Assembly (NCBI GenBank): GCA_963832725.1
Contig: CAWHVG010000007.1
Location: 407,937-471,936 of the forward strand
Reading direction: 5' to 3'
Length of the DNA: 64,000 nt
Source of the DNA: JAEZBP01 sp963832725
GTDB taxonomy: Bacteria > Myxococcota_A > Polyangia > Polyangiales > Sandaracinaceae
Of the stretch, positions 8,719 to 18,612 are shown one piece after another. The position numbers and the translations under genes were made by a program. How positions within the stretch are numbered: position 1 is the first letter of the stretch; each line of letters begins with the position of its first letter. The notes beneath the pieces were generated by a model. That model had not been told where the DNA came from, made no database searches, and worked only from the letters and a program-made list of their open reading frames with translations.

Positions 8719-10248
8719 TGCGCCGCGTCGTCCCGGGGTTCCTCCGTCGACTCTCGCGCCGGCGTGGCTCGCGCCGTGATCACGCCGTTCTCGCGGCCGC
8801 GCTCGTCCTCGCGAGCGCGGCGCCGGCTGCCGCCGACCGCCCCGACACGCCCAGCTCGATGTCGCTCTACCACTTCGAGCCGAGCGACGTCGTCGACACC
8901 TATGGCTCGCCGGGCGGCGACTTCCTCCTGCACTTCACGCGCTCGGGGATGAACGCCGTGATCCCGACCGACGCCGACGGCTCGGGCGTGCCGGACTACG
9001 TGGAGCAGGTCGCGGTCCTCTACGACGACGTGCTCGCGTTCTACCGCGACGAGCTGGGTTTCCGGGCGCCTCTCGGCGACGCCACGCTCAGCGGCGACAA
9101 CGGCGGCGATGGCCGCTTCGACGTGTACTTCCTCGACTTCGGTGGCGGCTCCGACGGCTCCTTCCGCAGCGACGCCTGCGGCCTCGACGGAGCGCGTCCG
9201 GGCCAGTGCGTGGGCTACATGGTCCAGGAGAACGACTTCGCCGGCTACGGTTACCCGTCGATTGACTACGCGAGCCGCGTGCTGTCGAGCCACGAGTTCT
9301 TCCACGCCGTGCAGGCCGCCTACGACGCCGACCAGGGCAGCGTCATCGCCGAGGGCACGGCGGTCTGGGCCACCGAGACCTTCGATCCCAGCCTCGACGA
9401 CTTCGAGGGCTTCGTCGGCGGTTTCCTCGATCACACCGACCGGCCCATCGATCACGGTCTCTCGGGTCCGGTCGATCCCTTCAGCTACGGCGCGGCGCTC
9501 TTCTTCGAGTTCCTCGACGAGCGCTTCGACCGCTCGATCATCCGCCAGCTCTGGGAGGCCTGCGACACGCAGCCCTGGCTGCCGGCGCTCGATCAGATCC
9601 TCATGAGCGATTACGCGTCGTCCTTTGCCGGCGCGTTCACCGAGCTGGCCGGCTGGGATCTCTTCACCGCCAGCTACGCGGATCCCTCGCAGTCGTACGC
9701 GAACGGGGCGATGTACCCGCCGGTGATGACGAAGCTCCGTCCCGCTGCCTTTCTCGAGCGCCTCGCCGCTCCGCGTCTTCTACGCGTCGGCGCAGTACTG
9801 GAGCGTCTCGCCCGGCTCGCGGGTGCGGGTGGAGGCGGCGCTGACCGGCGACGACACGGCGGACCTCGCGATCGTGATGGGTGTCCGTCGCGGCAACGCG
9901 ATCACGCTCGGTGACGGCTCGGGCGTCGAAGCGGCCGGCGCGGACGAGGTCTTCGTGGTGGTCGTGAACACGGCGATGTCTGGCAACAGCCGCCGCCCCG
10001 GGCTCTGCATCGGCGCGCCCGACGAGGTGAGCGCGTGTCAGGCCGCCATGGCGCCCGACGCCGGCGCGCCGGACGCGGGCACGAACGGAGGCGGCGACGC
10101 GAGCGTTGCGCCCATGGCCGACGCCGGCACGATGCCGCCCGCGATGAGCGGCTGCGGCTGCACCGTCCCTGGTCATCACGCGCCGAGCGCTCCGGCGATG
10201 CTCGTGCTGCTCGGTCTGCTCGGCCTCGTGACCATCCGCCGCCGCTGA
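8718..10248 (+). CDS. MXAN_6640-family putative zinc metalloprotease with MYXO-CTERM tail, frameshifted
   Basis: A secreted protein of about 510 residues. It has an N-terminal Arg-rich region and hydrophobic signal (VLAAALVLASAAPAAADRP). The MXAN_6640-type domain has the repeated D-x-D-x-x-G-x-x-D-Y motif (PTDADGSGVPDYVEQV), a GDNGGDGRFDVYFLDFG segment, and the HExxH zinc site SSHEFFHAVQAAYD with a downstream GTAVWATE. The protein ends in MSGCGCTVPGHHAPS, a hydrophobic helix and IRRR: a MYXO-CTERM tail. A frame change is needed near 9765, after FLERL; the second frame continues LRVFYASAQYWSVSPGS. The start codon overlaps the HmuY-like stop codon. Likely cell-surface proteolysis, perhaps acting with the HmuY-like lipoprotein. 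Confidence 0.84.
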
Positions 10249-10320
10249 CGGAGATCCGGCGCCACGATTCTCGGCTCGACTCGCGCGTGTCGAGCCCCCT
10301 GCCCGCGAGTCCGGATGACG

Positions 10321-11299
10321 TCAGGGGAGGGCGATGCGGCCCGGCGCGCCGGTGGTGCCAGCGGCGGTGTGGCACGAGTTGCAGTCGCCCGACGTCTGCG
10401 GCGTCAGCATCGCCCGCACGCGGCCCTGGTAGAGCACCCGCGCCGTGTAGGGCGTGGCGATGGCGGCGCTGGAGAAGAAGTTCCCGGCCGAGCCCAAGAC
10501 CGGGATCGCGTTCGGGGTAAGCCGCGTCACCGCGCCGGTCGCGTCGGTGATCTCCACGACCGCCATCCCGCCGCCGTCCGCGCCGAAGCAGTCGTCCGGG
10601 TCGTGGCCGGTCGCGTAGACCGTGCCGGCGATTGTGTAGAGCGGCCCTCGACCGCGCGAGCGGTGGCAGTCGACGCAGGCGCGGCCCGGGTGCATGTAGC
10701 GCCGTGCCCTGATCGCCGAGGAACCAGGTGCGCCCTGTCGTGCAGGTCGGCGCCTCCGAGAAGAGCGGATCCGGCGTCATGGTCGGGGGCGGGGTCGTGC
10801 AGGTGGCGGGGCCCTCGGGGTAGCCCGCCGCGATCCACGCCTGGATGGTCTGGAGGTCGGCGTCCGGCACGGCCACCCCGGAGGGCGGCATGGGGCTCGC
10901 GGCGCGCATGCGGATGACGCTGCGCTGCGCGTTGGTCGCGGTCGCGTCCCTCAGCGAGGGCGAGGTGAGGTCGGAGCGGGTCACCAGCGACTCCGGCGCG
11001 CCGGCGGTCGGCGTCGAGCCGTGACACGCGCTGCAGTACATCCCGAAGACCTGCTGCACGTCGCAGGGAGCGGTCCCGGCGAGCGGCGTGACCGGCGTGC
11101 CGGGGCCGGTGGGCGACACGTGGCCGGCGTCGACCCCGGGAGGCGGCGTCGTGCCGCCGTCGTTCCCGGTGGGCGGAAGGATTCGCGTCCCCCCCGCGTC
11201 CCGTTCGGGGCCGGCGACGCCGGTGTCCCCGCCGCCGCAGCCGGCGAAGAGGCCGAAGAGAGAGGAAACGAGCACGAGAGAAGTGAAGCGGCGAGCCAT
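10321..11299 (-). CDS. c-type cytochrome-like lipoprotein with three CxxCH sites, frameshifted
   Basis: Lipoprotein signal (MARRFTSLVLVSSLFGLFAGC) and a Pro/Gly/Asp linker, then three haem-c sites: CSACH near residue 90, CVDCH near residue 207 and CNSCH near residue 310. The first lies in a PSC/cytochrome-c-like context (FGMYCSACHGSTPTAGAPES ... MPPSGVAVPDADLQTIQAWI), the typical myxobacterial mono-haem domain; the second and third flank a beta-rich segment (TVYATGHDPDDCFGADGGGM). A frame change near 10705 joins FLGDQG to HPGRACVDCH. Joined length is about 326 residues. Likely exported and membrane-anchored; electron-transfer partner unknown. It faces the metalloprotease gene tail to tail, with only about 70 bp between. 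Confidence 0.78.
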
Positions 11300-11546
11300 G
11301 GCGACCTCCCACCTGGCACCGGATTCGAGCCGAGCGATACCGAGCCCCGAGATGCCCGCGCGGAGTCGAGTCACTCGCGCCGGCGGCGCAAAGCATCGAC
11401 GTTCTGGCAGGACGGAGCAAGTGTCGGCGGTGCGGAAGCGCGCGTCCCAGCCGCGGAACGTGGGAGTGCGAGGCACCGGCGCGATGCCTCCCGGCCCGGG
11501 TGCACAGCTGCTCGATGGACGGGACCCAATGAGGCGCGGCTCTTCT

Positions 11547-13014
11547 CTACCGAGCCGCATCGGGGGCGCCGAACCAGGTCGTCAGCGCTCGAGGGAGCTC
11601 GGGGTCCGCGAGGTCTCCTACCCAGGCGACGTATCCATCCGGTCGGATCAGCACTGCGGGAGGCGCGTCGACCTCGCCGAGGAGCGGGAGCTCCCAAACG
11701 CCGTCGTAGCGAGCGCCGATGCGCCGGACCCGGTCGCCCCACGGGGAGAGGTCGAAGGCCCCCGACTCACCGAACTCGAGGAGCACGGGCCGCGCTTCGT
11801 GCAGGAGCGTGAACACTCGAGCTCCACCGTCCTCGGTCTGCGATCTCGAGATCCGGCATCCGCCGCCCGAGGAGCGGGTGACCTTCCCCGAGGTCGTAGT
11901 GGATGTCGAGGCCGGAGAGCATCCCGGCGATGCGCTTCCGCGGCTCGTCCATTTGGAGCAGCTCGCCCATGGTCTCGCGCAAGGCCTGGTGGCGGTCGTC
12001 GGGGGCGCTCAGCGCGACCTGCGCCATGGTGTTCCGGAGCACGCGGGCGCCGACCGGGTGTCGCTCGGCGTGATAGGTGTCCAGGAGGCTCTCGGGAGAT
12101 GTCTTTCGTACTACCTGCGCCAGCTTCCATCCGAGATTCACCGCGTCCTGCACGCCCGTGTTGAGGCCCTGGCCACCCTGCGGCGGATGCACGTGTGCGG
12201 CGTCGCCGGCCAGCAGGACACGGCCCTTGCGGTAGGAGGCGGCCTGCCGGGTCATGTCGGTGAACCGGGAGATCCACGTCGGGGCGTGCACCCCGAAGTC
12301 GGTCCCGTAGGCGGCGACGAGCGCCTGGCGGAGATCGTCCAGAGTGGGCTCGCGCTCGTGCTCGACATCGCGCTCGACCAGCACGACGCGGTACGGCCCC
12401 GTGCCCGTTCCCGGATCGGCGGGGCCGATGCCACCGCCCCCGCGGCGCAGGCCGAGCTGCGGCTCGTGCATCTCGACCTCGGCGATCATCCAGCTCGTGG
12501 TGGGATCCCAGCCGGGGAAGTCGATGGCGGCCGCCTTGCGGACCACGCTGCGACCTCCGTCGCAGCCGACCAGGTACTCGGCGCGGAGCGGAGCTTCTGC
12601 GGCGAGCTCGACGTCGACGCCGGCCTCGTCTTGGCTGAAGCCCACGACCTCGCGGCCGCGGAGGATCGGGACTCCCAGCTCCTCGACCCAGCCGGCCAGG
12701 ATGCGCTCGATGTGGCTCTGCCAGAGCGCGAGCCCGTGGTTGCGCCGAGTCGGGAAGTCGCTGATGTCCAAGCGGATCCCGGCGAAGCCCTGGACCTGCG
12801 TCGCCTTGCCCTCCGCCAGGAAGCGATCGGCGATGCCGCGCTGATCGAGCACCTCGATCGTGCGGGCGTGCAGACCTCCGGCCCGCGATCCGTCGAGCGC
12901 CTGACTGCTGCGCCGCTCGACGATGACGACGTCCACCCCGGCCAGCGCCAGCTCGGCCGCCAGCATCAGCCCGGTCGGGCCGCCGCCCGCGATCACCACC
13001 GCGTGCTCCGTCAT
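11547..13014 (-). CDS. FAD-dependent aromatic-ring monooxygenase (PHBH/RdmE class), frameshifted
   Basis: Flavoprotein hydroxylase of about 489 residues using NAD(P)H and O2. Motifs in order: dinucleotide-binding GGGPTGLMLAAELALAGVDV with a following ERR (residues about 9-36), the DG motif YLVGCDGGRSVVRKA (about 155), and the GD motif GRVLLAGDAAHVHPPQGGQG (about 280) followed by LNTGVQDAVNLGWKLA. The C-terminal thioredoxin-like dimerisation domain of this class (ARPVLLEFGESGAFDL ... IRPDGYVAWVGD) is in another frame; the switch is near 11820. This subclass acts on phenols, anthracyclines or tetracyclines; the substrate cannot be told from sequence. No cluster of polyketide genes is adjacent, so a catabolic or detoxifying role is equally likely. 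Confidence 0.87.
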
Positions 13015-13031
13015 CGCGACAGCTCCGAGGC

Positions 13032-14053
13032 TCAGGGCTGGCAGAAGGGCACGGACCAGGAGCTGGTCAGGCCGCTGCACGTCTGACCGCTGGGGCAGGT
13101 CGGGGGCGAGCCGTCGCTGCCACCGCAGACCGTTCGGCACGCCGTGCTCCCGCCGCTCGCGCGGATGCAGATCAGCCCGCGCGAGCAGACGCCCATGGTG
13201 CCGCCGCAGGCCTCGCCCTCGGCCAACGTGCCGTTGGGCTCGCAGCCGGTGTAGCGCTCGCCGGTCTCGGGGTTGCGGGCCAGCGTGCACATGTCGGCCG
13301 AGTCCGCGCAGTCCTGGGTGAGGATGTCGCAGCGCGCCGGGAGCGGTCGGGCAGATCTGCACGCAGGTCTCGCTGCCGACTCGGCCGAGGCAGGCGGCGT
13401 CCGGTCCACAGGCGCCGACCGAGCCGGCCGGGCACATCTCTTGGCAGGTGAAGTTCGTTCCGTCGAAGCTGATGCACCACAGGCCGCGGTCGCACTCGCG
13501 GTCCTGGGCGCACGCGTCGCCGAGGACGTGCGGCGGAGTCGCCGCGAAGGCTTGGCACGCGGTGCCGCTCGAGGTGACCGCGCAGCGTTGGCCCGTCGGG
13601 CAGGACGAGAGGTCGAAGGGATCGCACGCGCCGCTGGCCGTGCAGGGCATCGACACCGGGCCGGCGTCTGCTCCGCCATCCGTCGCGCCCGCGTCCGACC
13701 CGGTGCTCCCGTCCGTGAGCGCGCCGCCGTCCGATCCGCCGCCGTCCGTGAGCGCGCCGCCGTCCGATCCGCCGCCGTCCATGAGCGGGCCGCCGTCCGA
13801 TTCCGCCGCCGTCCGATCCGCCGCCGTCTGCGACCGCGCCGCCGTCTGCGCCCGCGTCCGAGCTCGCGCCGCCGTCTCGGCCGGCCGACGCGTCTCCCGC
13901 CGTGCCCGCGTCGCCGCCCGACCCGCTCGCGTCCATCGCGACGCCCGCGTCTCGCCCACCCGCGTCGGGCGGGAAGGTCTCCGTCGCGCATCCGCTCGCG
14001 ACGAGCAACGCCGCCGTCACCGCGAGCCACACCGATCGCTTCGTGCCGTTCAT
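13032..14053 (-). CDS. Cys-rich secreted lipoprotein with Asp-Gly linker, frameshifted
   Basis: Signal with lipobox (LAVTAALLVASGC) and a very long low-complexity linker with DGGGSDGGALTDG units repeated in protein and DNA (13710-13800, about 30-bp direct repeats). Then a Cys-rich region: TASGACDPFDLSSCPTGQRC, DACAQDRECDRGLWC, CQEMCPAGSVGACGPDAACL, CSRGLICIRASGGSTAC, CPSGQTC. The spacing resembles the small Cys-rich modules common in myxobacterial lipoproteins (Dickkopf/EGF-like), not an enzyme. Frame changes are needed near 13800 (inside the linker repeats) and near 13340. Length joined is about 340 residues. Function unknown; exported surface protein. Confidence 0.68.
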
Positions 14054-14135
14054 CGTCCGAGAGCGTAGATCAGCCGTGCCAGCCGATCACCGCGCCCGGC
14101 AAATCAGGCCCGGCAAATCAGACGCGCCCGGCAAA

Positions 14136-15137
14136 TCAGACCCGACGCCAGCGGACCAGACAGTGCGCGGGCCGCATCCACTTCGACTCGAGACCGTGAT
14201 CGTCGACGGCCAGCCCGGACAGGACGGTCAGCTCCTCGGGCGCGTAGAAGCGGCGGAAGGAGATCCATGCGTCGTGGGCGAACTCGGGGTCGCGATAGCG
14301 CAGGACGCTCAGCGCCGGCAGGAGCAGGCCGTAGAAGACGCTGCGGCAACCGTCGATGAAGACCACGCCGTGCCCGGCGACGCCGACCGCCTCGTGGAAC
14401 ATCCGCGCGACCATGCCGGGCGAGAAGTGATGGAGCGACTGCGTACACACGACCACGTCGTGCTCGCCGCGCTCCAGATTCGAGAGATCGAGCGCGTCCT
14501 GCACGGCGAAGCGGACCGAGAGCCCTTCCTCCCGCGCCACCGCTTCACCGAGCGCGAGGTACTCCTCGCGGATGTCGGTGGCGGTGAGCTCGACATCCAT
14601 CCCCCGCTCTCGGGTCATCCGCGCCACCTCGAGCGCGAAACCCCCGTGGCCCGCCGCCAAGTCCAGGATCCGCGTCGGGCGGTCCTCGGCCAAGAGCGGC
14701 TCCATGGCCCGAAAGAACGCGCGGTAGCTGCCGAGCACCGCGTTGAGCGCGTCGAGGTTGGCGAGCAGCCGCACGCGCATCGCCCGATCGAGCTCGGGAT
14801 TGTCGAGGTACTCCGACTCGTCCGTGTCACCGAAGCGCTGGTGCATCCTGGCCGCGAGGCCCTCGGTCAGCCCGAGGGCGCGCGCTCGGTCGTGCACCCG
14901 AGCGCGCATCTCCGAGAGCGCCCGATCGGCCAGCCGATCGATCTCCTCCGCCGCGCTCCTGTCGCCGAGATCCAGGCGCGCGAAGAGCGTGCGAGCTCGC
15001 CCGCGATGCTCCGACAGAACCGCGTTCGCGGCCTGCCGACGCGCCTCCCCGAGCAGCGCCACCGTCAGGTTCGGGAGCCGAAACGCCGTGTACCCGCGCG
15101 CGACGTTGCTCATCAGACGGTCCATCATCGTTTCCAT
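14136..15137 (-). CDS. class I SAM-dependent methyltransferase
   Basis: A 333-residue protein with an N-terminal helical domain (residues 1-135) and a Rossmann methyltransferase domain. Motif I is TRILDLAAGHGGFALEVARM, the acidic residue after strand 2 is in VELTATDIREEYL, motif II/post-I is FAVQDALDLSNL, and motif IV is HDVVVCTQSLHHFSPG. The substrate cannot be assigned. The start is the ATG at 15137 (METMMDRL). The N-terminal domain with many Arg and Leu could bind a partner or a lipid-like substrate. It is transcribed leftward and is separated from the SPRY-like gene by about 230 bp, so it may be monocistronic. Confidence 0.85.
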   Translation of the reverse strand: METMMDRLMSNVARGYTAFRLPNLTVALLGEARRQAANAVLSEHRGRARTLFARLDLGDRSAAEEIDRLADRALSEMRARVHDRARALGLTEGLAARMHQRFGDTDESEYLDNPELDRAMRVRLLANLDALNAVLGSYRAFFRAMEPLLAEDRPTRILDLAAGHGGFALEVARMTRERGMDVELTATDIREEYLALGEAVAREEGLSVRFAVQDALDLSNLERGEHDVVVCTQSLHHFSPGMVARMFHEAVGVAGHGVVFIDGCRSVFYGLLLPALSVLRYRDPEFAHDAWISFRRFYAPEELTVLSGLAVDDHGLESKWMRPAHCLVRWRRV

Positions 15138-15368
15138 GGGAGAACATCATACGCGTTTCGAGAGCGCTGACGAAGCATGAACAACCGTGTCGAACGTCAT
15201 CACCGATTCCGACGCCCGCTCGTCGCGCAATCGCCTCGCCTGCGTGACCTCGCGCCCCGGTCCCGTCGCCCTCGGAGCGACATCTCGCCCCGCTTGCGCC
15301 CTCTGCTCCCCGATCCTCGCCGGATCTCACCCCGCCACGCGCATTCGCGCCCGCCGATTTGCCGCGCG

Positions 15369-17180
15369 TCAGGGCGTGGCGTTGCCCCAGCCGACGACGA
15401 GCTCGGTGGTGTCCACGCCCTGCGCTTCGAGCACGCTGACCGGGTCGTAGGCGAAGGGGCGCTGGCCGAAGTTGATGGCCTCGTCGTAGTGGCCGTCGGT
15501 CGTGGTGCCGGTCTCGTTGCCGTAGACCATCGGGTAGAGCTCGACCCAGGCGTCGCTCAGCACCATCTGGTCGAGCAGCTGGTCGCCGACGATGACGTAC
15601 ACGGCGGGGTGCTCCCCACGGTAGTCGACGGCGAAGCCGTAGTGATCGTAGTTCGGTGGCGTGCTCGAGAAGTGGGTCTCCCAGATCAGGTCGTAGTAGA
15701 AGCCATCCGAGACGTTCACCGAGCAGCTCGCCGCCACGTCGTCCCACGAGTAGGGGCCGATGTGGCCGTCGCCCGTGACGATGCCGCCGCCTTCGTTCAC
15801 GACGTCGCCGAGGCGCTCGAACTCGAAGTACCAGAACGCGCCGTAGATCGATTGATTCGCGCGGACACCCTGCTTGTCCACGCCGACCCAACGCGCGGAC
15901 CGACCGTCCGGCGAAATGACGATTTCCTGCCCGCTCTCGACGTCGTGCACGAGCTGCGGCTGGTCCACCATGGTCACCGGGCCGGGCACGGTGATTCGGA
16001 CGGTGGCCTCGACCCAATGTCCCGCCGCGTCGCGGATGGTGGCGCGCGCCGGGTGGATGCCGACCGCCGTGGCCGTGAACGTGAACGTGCCGCCGCTCGC
16101 TTTCGTACGACCGGCGTAGTGCGGGCTCGAGAGGAGCTCCCACTCGATCTTGCCGGTGAGATCGCCGTCTTCCGTGTCGGTCGCGGTGGCCTGCAGCGTG
16201 ATCGGCGTGCCCGCGGCGACGCTGCGGTCGTTCGGAACGCGCAGAACCGGCGGATCGTCGGGCGCGCCGGCGAAGGTCGTCCCCCAGCCGAGCACCAGCG
16301 CGTCGGCCGTGTCCGCCATCCCCGCCGCGCGCAACGCCGACGCCGGGTCGTACGTGAACGGGACGTTCACGGTGTCGTTTCCGGGATTGATCTCGACGTG
16401 CCAGGTCGGCGCTTCTTTGGTGCCGGCGACGAAGATGTAGAGCGGCGAGGTGATGCCGGTCAGCGACTCGCTGTGCAGCACGCCCACGCTCCCGTCGTCG
16501 CCGTGCGCGACCACGTGCACCGTCGGCGTCGTGTCGCGGTAATCGACCACCATCCCGTAGGTGTCGTTCGGCGCGTCGATGCGGGTCAGCCAGTTGCCGG
16601 CGTAGAAGACGCTGCCGTCGACCATCAGCCCAAAGCTCTGATCGGTCTCGCCGATGCCCGTCTCCACGACCGGCACGGCGTGGGTGGCGATGCCGAAGCC
16701 GTAGTCGCCGATGACCTCGACCAGCCGTTTGCTTTCGAAGTAGAAGACGCCGGACCCCGGCTGGATGGCGGTCTCGGAGCGGACGCCGTCGTGCGCGTAG
16801 AAGTCGACGGCGAGGCCGTCCTCGCGCAGGCGGAGCAGGGGACCGCGGTCCTCTTGGCTGAGCCGCACCGGCCGGTCCTGATTGAGGGTCAGCGTGACCG
16901 TGCGATCGGCGTCGAGCAATACCTTGCAGACGTCCGGTGCGTCACAGCCCTCCCAGCCGAGGACGCTGGTCCGGTAGCCGGGGGTGACGTGCAGGGTCAC
17001 GGTGGTGCCCGTAGGGAAGCGGGCGGTGCAGGGGCCGTTGCAGTCGAGGCGCGGCGGGTCGGACGTCACGCGGGCGGTGCCGGAGCCCGCGACGTCGAGC
17101 GTCAGCGTGTTGGACGGTCCGTCGCAGCCGGCGGCGAGCGTCGACACGATGAGGAGGGTGCAGATACGTTGCGGTCGCAC
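15369..17180 (-). CDS. large lipoprotein with two SPRY-like domains around an Ig-like segment
   Basis: About 603 residues. A short GTG-started signal (VRPQRICTLLIVSTLAAGC) gives a lipoprotein. A small beta domain with GTARVTSDPPRLDCNGPC follows, as in InlB B-repeat/PKD-like modules. Two copies of a SPRY-like domain are visible: the first has GVFYFESKRLVEVIGDYGFG and a later DTYGMVVDYRDTTPTVHVV; the second has FWYFEFERLGDVVNEGGGIV and HYGFAVDYRGEHPAVYVIV. Between them lies an Ig-like segment (ITLQATATDTEDGDLTGKI). Each copy ends in FAYDPVSVLEAQG- or FTYDPASALRAAG-like text followed by LVxGWG. SPRY domains bind proteins; here the role would be extracellular recognition. The duplication is seen; the ligand is unknown. 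Confidence 0.75.
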   Translation of the reverse strand: MRPQRICTLLIVSTLAAGCDGPSNTLTLDVAGSGTARVTSDPPRLDCNGPCTARFPTGTTVTLHVTPGYRTSVLGWEGCDAPDVCKVLLDADRTVTLTLNQDRPVRLSQEDRGPLLRLREDGLAVDFYAHDGVRSETAIQPGSGVFYFESKRLVEVIGDYGFGIATHAVPVVETGIGETDQSFGLMVDGSVFYAGNWLTRIDAPNDTYGMVVDYRDTTPTVHVVAHGDDGSVGVLHSESLTGITSPLYIFVAGTKEAPTWHVEINPGNDTVNVPFTYDPASALRAAGMADTADALVLGWGTTFAGAPDDPPVLRVPNDRSVAAGTPITLQATATDTEDGDLTGKIEWELLSSPHYAGRTKASGGTFTFTATAVGIHPARATIRDAAGHWVEATVRITVPGPVTMVDQPQLVHDVESGQEIVISPDGRSARWVGVDKQGVRANQSIYGAFWYFEFERLGDVVNEGGGIVTGDGHIGPYSWDDVAASCSVNVSDGFYYDLIWETHFSSTPPNYDHYGFAVDYRGEHPAVYVIVGDQLLDQMVLSDAWVELYPMVYGNETGTTTDGHYDEAINFGQRPFAYDPVSVLEAQGVDTTELVVGWGNATP

Positions 17181-17926
17181 GGCTTCAGCAGGACAGCAAA
17201 GGCCGTGCTCCGGTGCGCAGCGGCATTGCGCGCCGAGGCATGCATCGGGCACCGCGTCACGCGCGCGGCCGGTTGCCTCGCCGCACCGCCGGAGCGCACG
17301 GCGACGCGGACCATCCGTATCGATGCGCCGTGTCGCGTGGCCACGATCGAGTCGAACCGTGCTCGAGCGCCGCGTGCGACGCCGTCCGGTCCGACCGAGT
17401 CGACGGCCTCCGCCACGCCACTCCGCGTGTGCATCCGTGCCCCGTGAGCTCCGGCCACGTCCTGACCTGCGACACACCCGGCATGGGTCGGCTCGCCCGA
17501 CAGCGAGGCGCGCGTTCCGCGTAGAGAGGGCGCCGAGGCGCTTCGACGGCCCGGCGGTCGTGCTGCGCGCCTCCCGTGACGAGCCCCGCGATGAACGCGT
17601 CGCGCGCCGAGTCTTCGGGCGACCGCCTCCCAGCCACGCTCTCGGCGTTCGATGCGCTCGGACTCGACGCGGACCGAATCCGTGAGCGGGCGTGGCGCGC
17701 GAGGTCCACGACGACCCCGACTCCCGCGTGCCGGTCGGTTCGGCGAGCTCGGAGCGGGTCGTCCCCGTGACCGCTGGCGTGTAGGCGCAGCGGATTGGCG
17801 CGTCGTCGCAACGCCCGGCGATCGGGGGCCGGCTAGACTGGATCCGACGCCGCCGAGCGGACCCGCCGGCACGCATCATCGCGGGCGTTGCGATCGCGTC
17901 GTCGACCGGGCGCGGAGGAGCAGCTC
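17181..17926. other. intergenic stretch, no gene recognised
   Basis: About 745 bp between divergent genes (SPRY-like lipoprotein leftward, DUF1295 gene rightward). Several frames stay open on both strands but all are Arg/Ser-rich, lack any motif and are what random high-GC sequence gives. Promoters for both flanking genes should lie here, but I see no convincing box. A good ribosome site (GGAGGAG) precedes the ATG at 17927. Confidence 0.5.
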
Positions 17927-18610
17927 ATGCACGGACAGGAAGAGGTGTCGAAGATTCCGCGTTTCACCTGGGTGGTGCTCCACCTGGCGGAGCTCGGCGT
18001 CGCGCTCTGGATCCTGCTCGGAGGCGGGTACGAGGAGGTCGGCCGTTGGTTCGGGCAAGACTGGGTGTCCGGAGACCTCGGGCGGCGACTGATCCTGGCG
18101 GTGTTCGGCGTCGTGCTCTGGTCGCGGATGACCCTGACCGGCCTCTACCTCCTGCGGCGGCGCTTCGGCTGGAGCGAGGCCGTCCCCGTGATCGCTGCCA
18201 GCGCCATCTACCAGTGGGGCTTTGCGCTCCTGGGCGCGGGAACGGACGCGCCGCTGAGCGTGCTCGATGGGCTCGGGGTCGCGCTCTACGTGCTCGGGAG
18301 CGTGTTCAACACCGGCTCCGAGCTCCAGCGGCGGGCGTTCAAGGCTCGGCCCGAACACGAGGGGCAGCTCTACACGGGCGGGTTCTTCTCCCTGTGCCGT
18401 CACCCCAACTACTTCGGGGATTCCATGTGGGGAGTGGGGTGGGCGATTCTGACGCGAAACCCCTGGTCGACCATCATCGTACTGGTCGAGGCCTCCGGCT
18501 TCGTCTTCTCTCAGATCCCGGTGCTCGACCGCTACCTCGAGTCGCACTACGGCGAGGCCTACCGCGAGTGGGCGCGGCACACGAAGCGCTTCATCCCCTT
18601 CCTCTACTGA
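17927..18610 (+). CDS. DUF1295 / steroid 5-alpha-reductase-like membrane protein
   Basis: A 227-residue membrane protein with about six hydrophobic segments. The C-terminal signature of DUF1295 and isoprenylcysteine methyltransferase-like proteins is clear: LYTGGFFSLCRHPNYFGDSM, then WGVGWAILT and, near the end, YREWARHTKRFIPFLY. The family covers NADPH-dependent reductases of steroid-like and long-chain unsaturated substrates as well as membrane methyltransferases. The start at 17927 has GGAGGAG at a good distance; an upstream in-frame start would add 13 Arg-rich residues. It converges with the sterol-desaturase-type gene, ending only 3 bp from it, which suggests that the shared hairpin at 18.6 kb acts on both. 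Confidence 0.83.
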   Translation: MHGQEEVSKIPRFTWVVLHLAELGVALWILLGGGYEEVGRWFGQDWVSGDLGRRLILAVFGVVLWSRMTLTGLYLLRRRFGWSEAVPVIAASAIYQWGFALLGAGTDAPLSVLDGLGVALYVLGSVFNTGSELQRRAFKARPEHEGQLYTGGFFSLCRHPNYFGDSMWGVGWAILTRNPWSTIIVLVEASGFVFSQIPVLDRYLESHYGEAYREWARHTKRFIPFLY

Positions 18611-18612
18611 GC

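Noticed and set aside
15177..17447. 756-codon open frame on the + strand
   Set aside because: Antisense to the SPRY-like lipoprotein, which has a lipobox and two recognisable domains; the + frame is Arg/Val/Asp-rich without motifs, a common shadow at this GC content.
17181..17926. Genes in the 17.2-17.9 kb gap
   Set aside because: Open frames on both strands overlap one another and none shows a motif, signal peptide or ribosome site.
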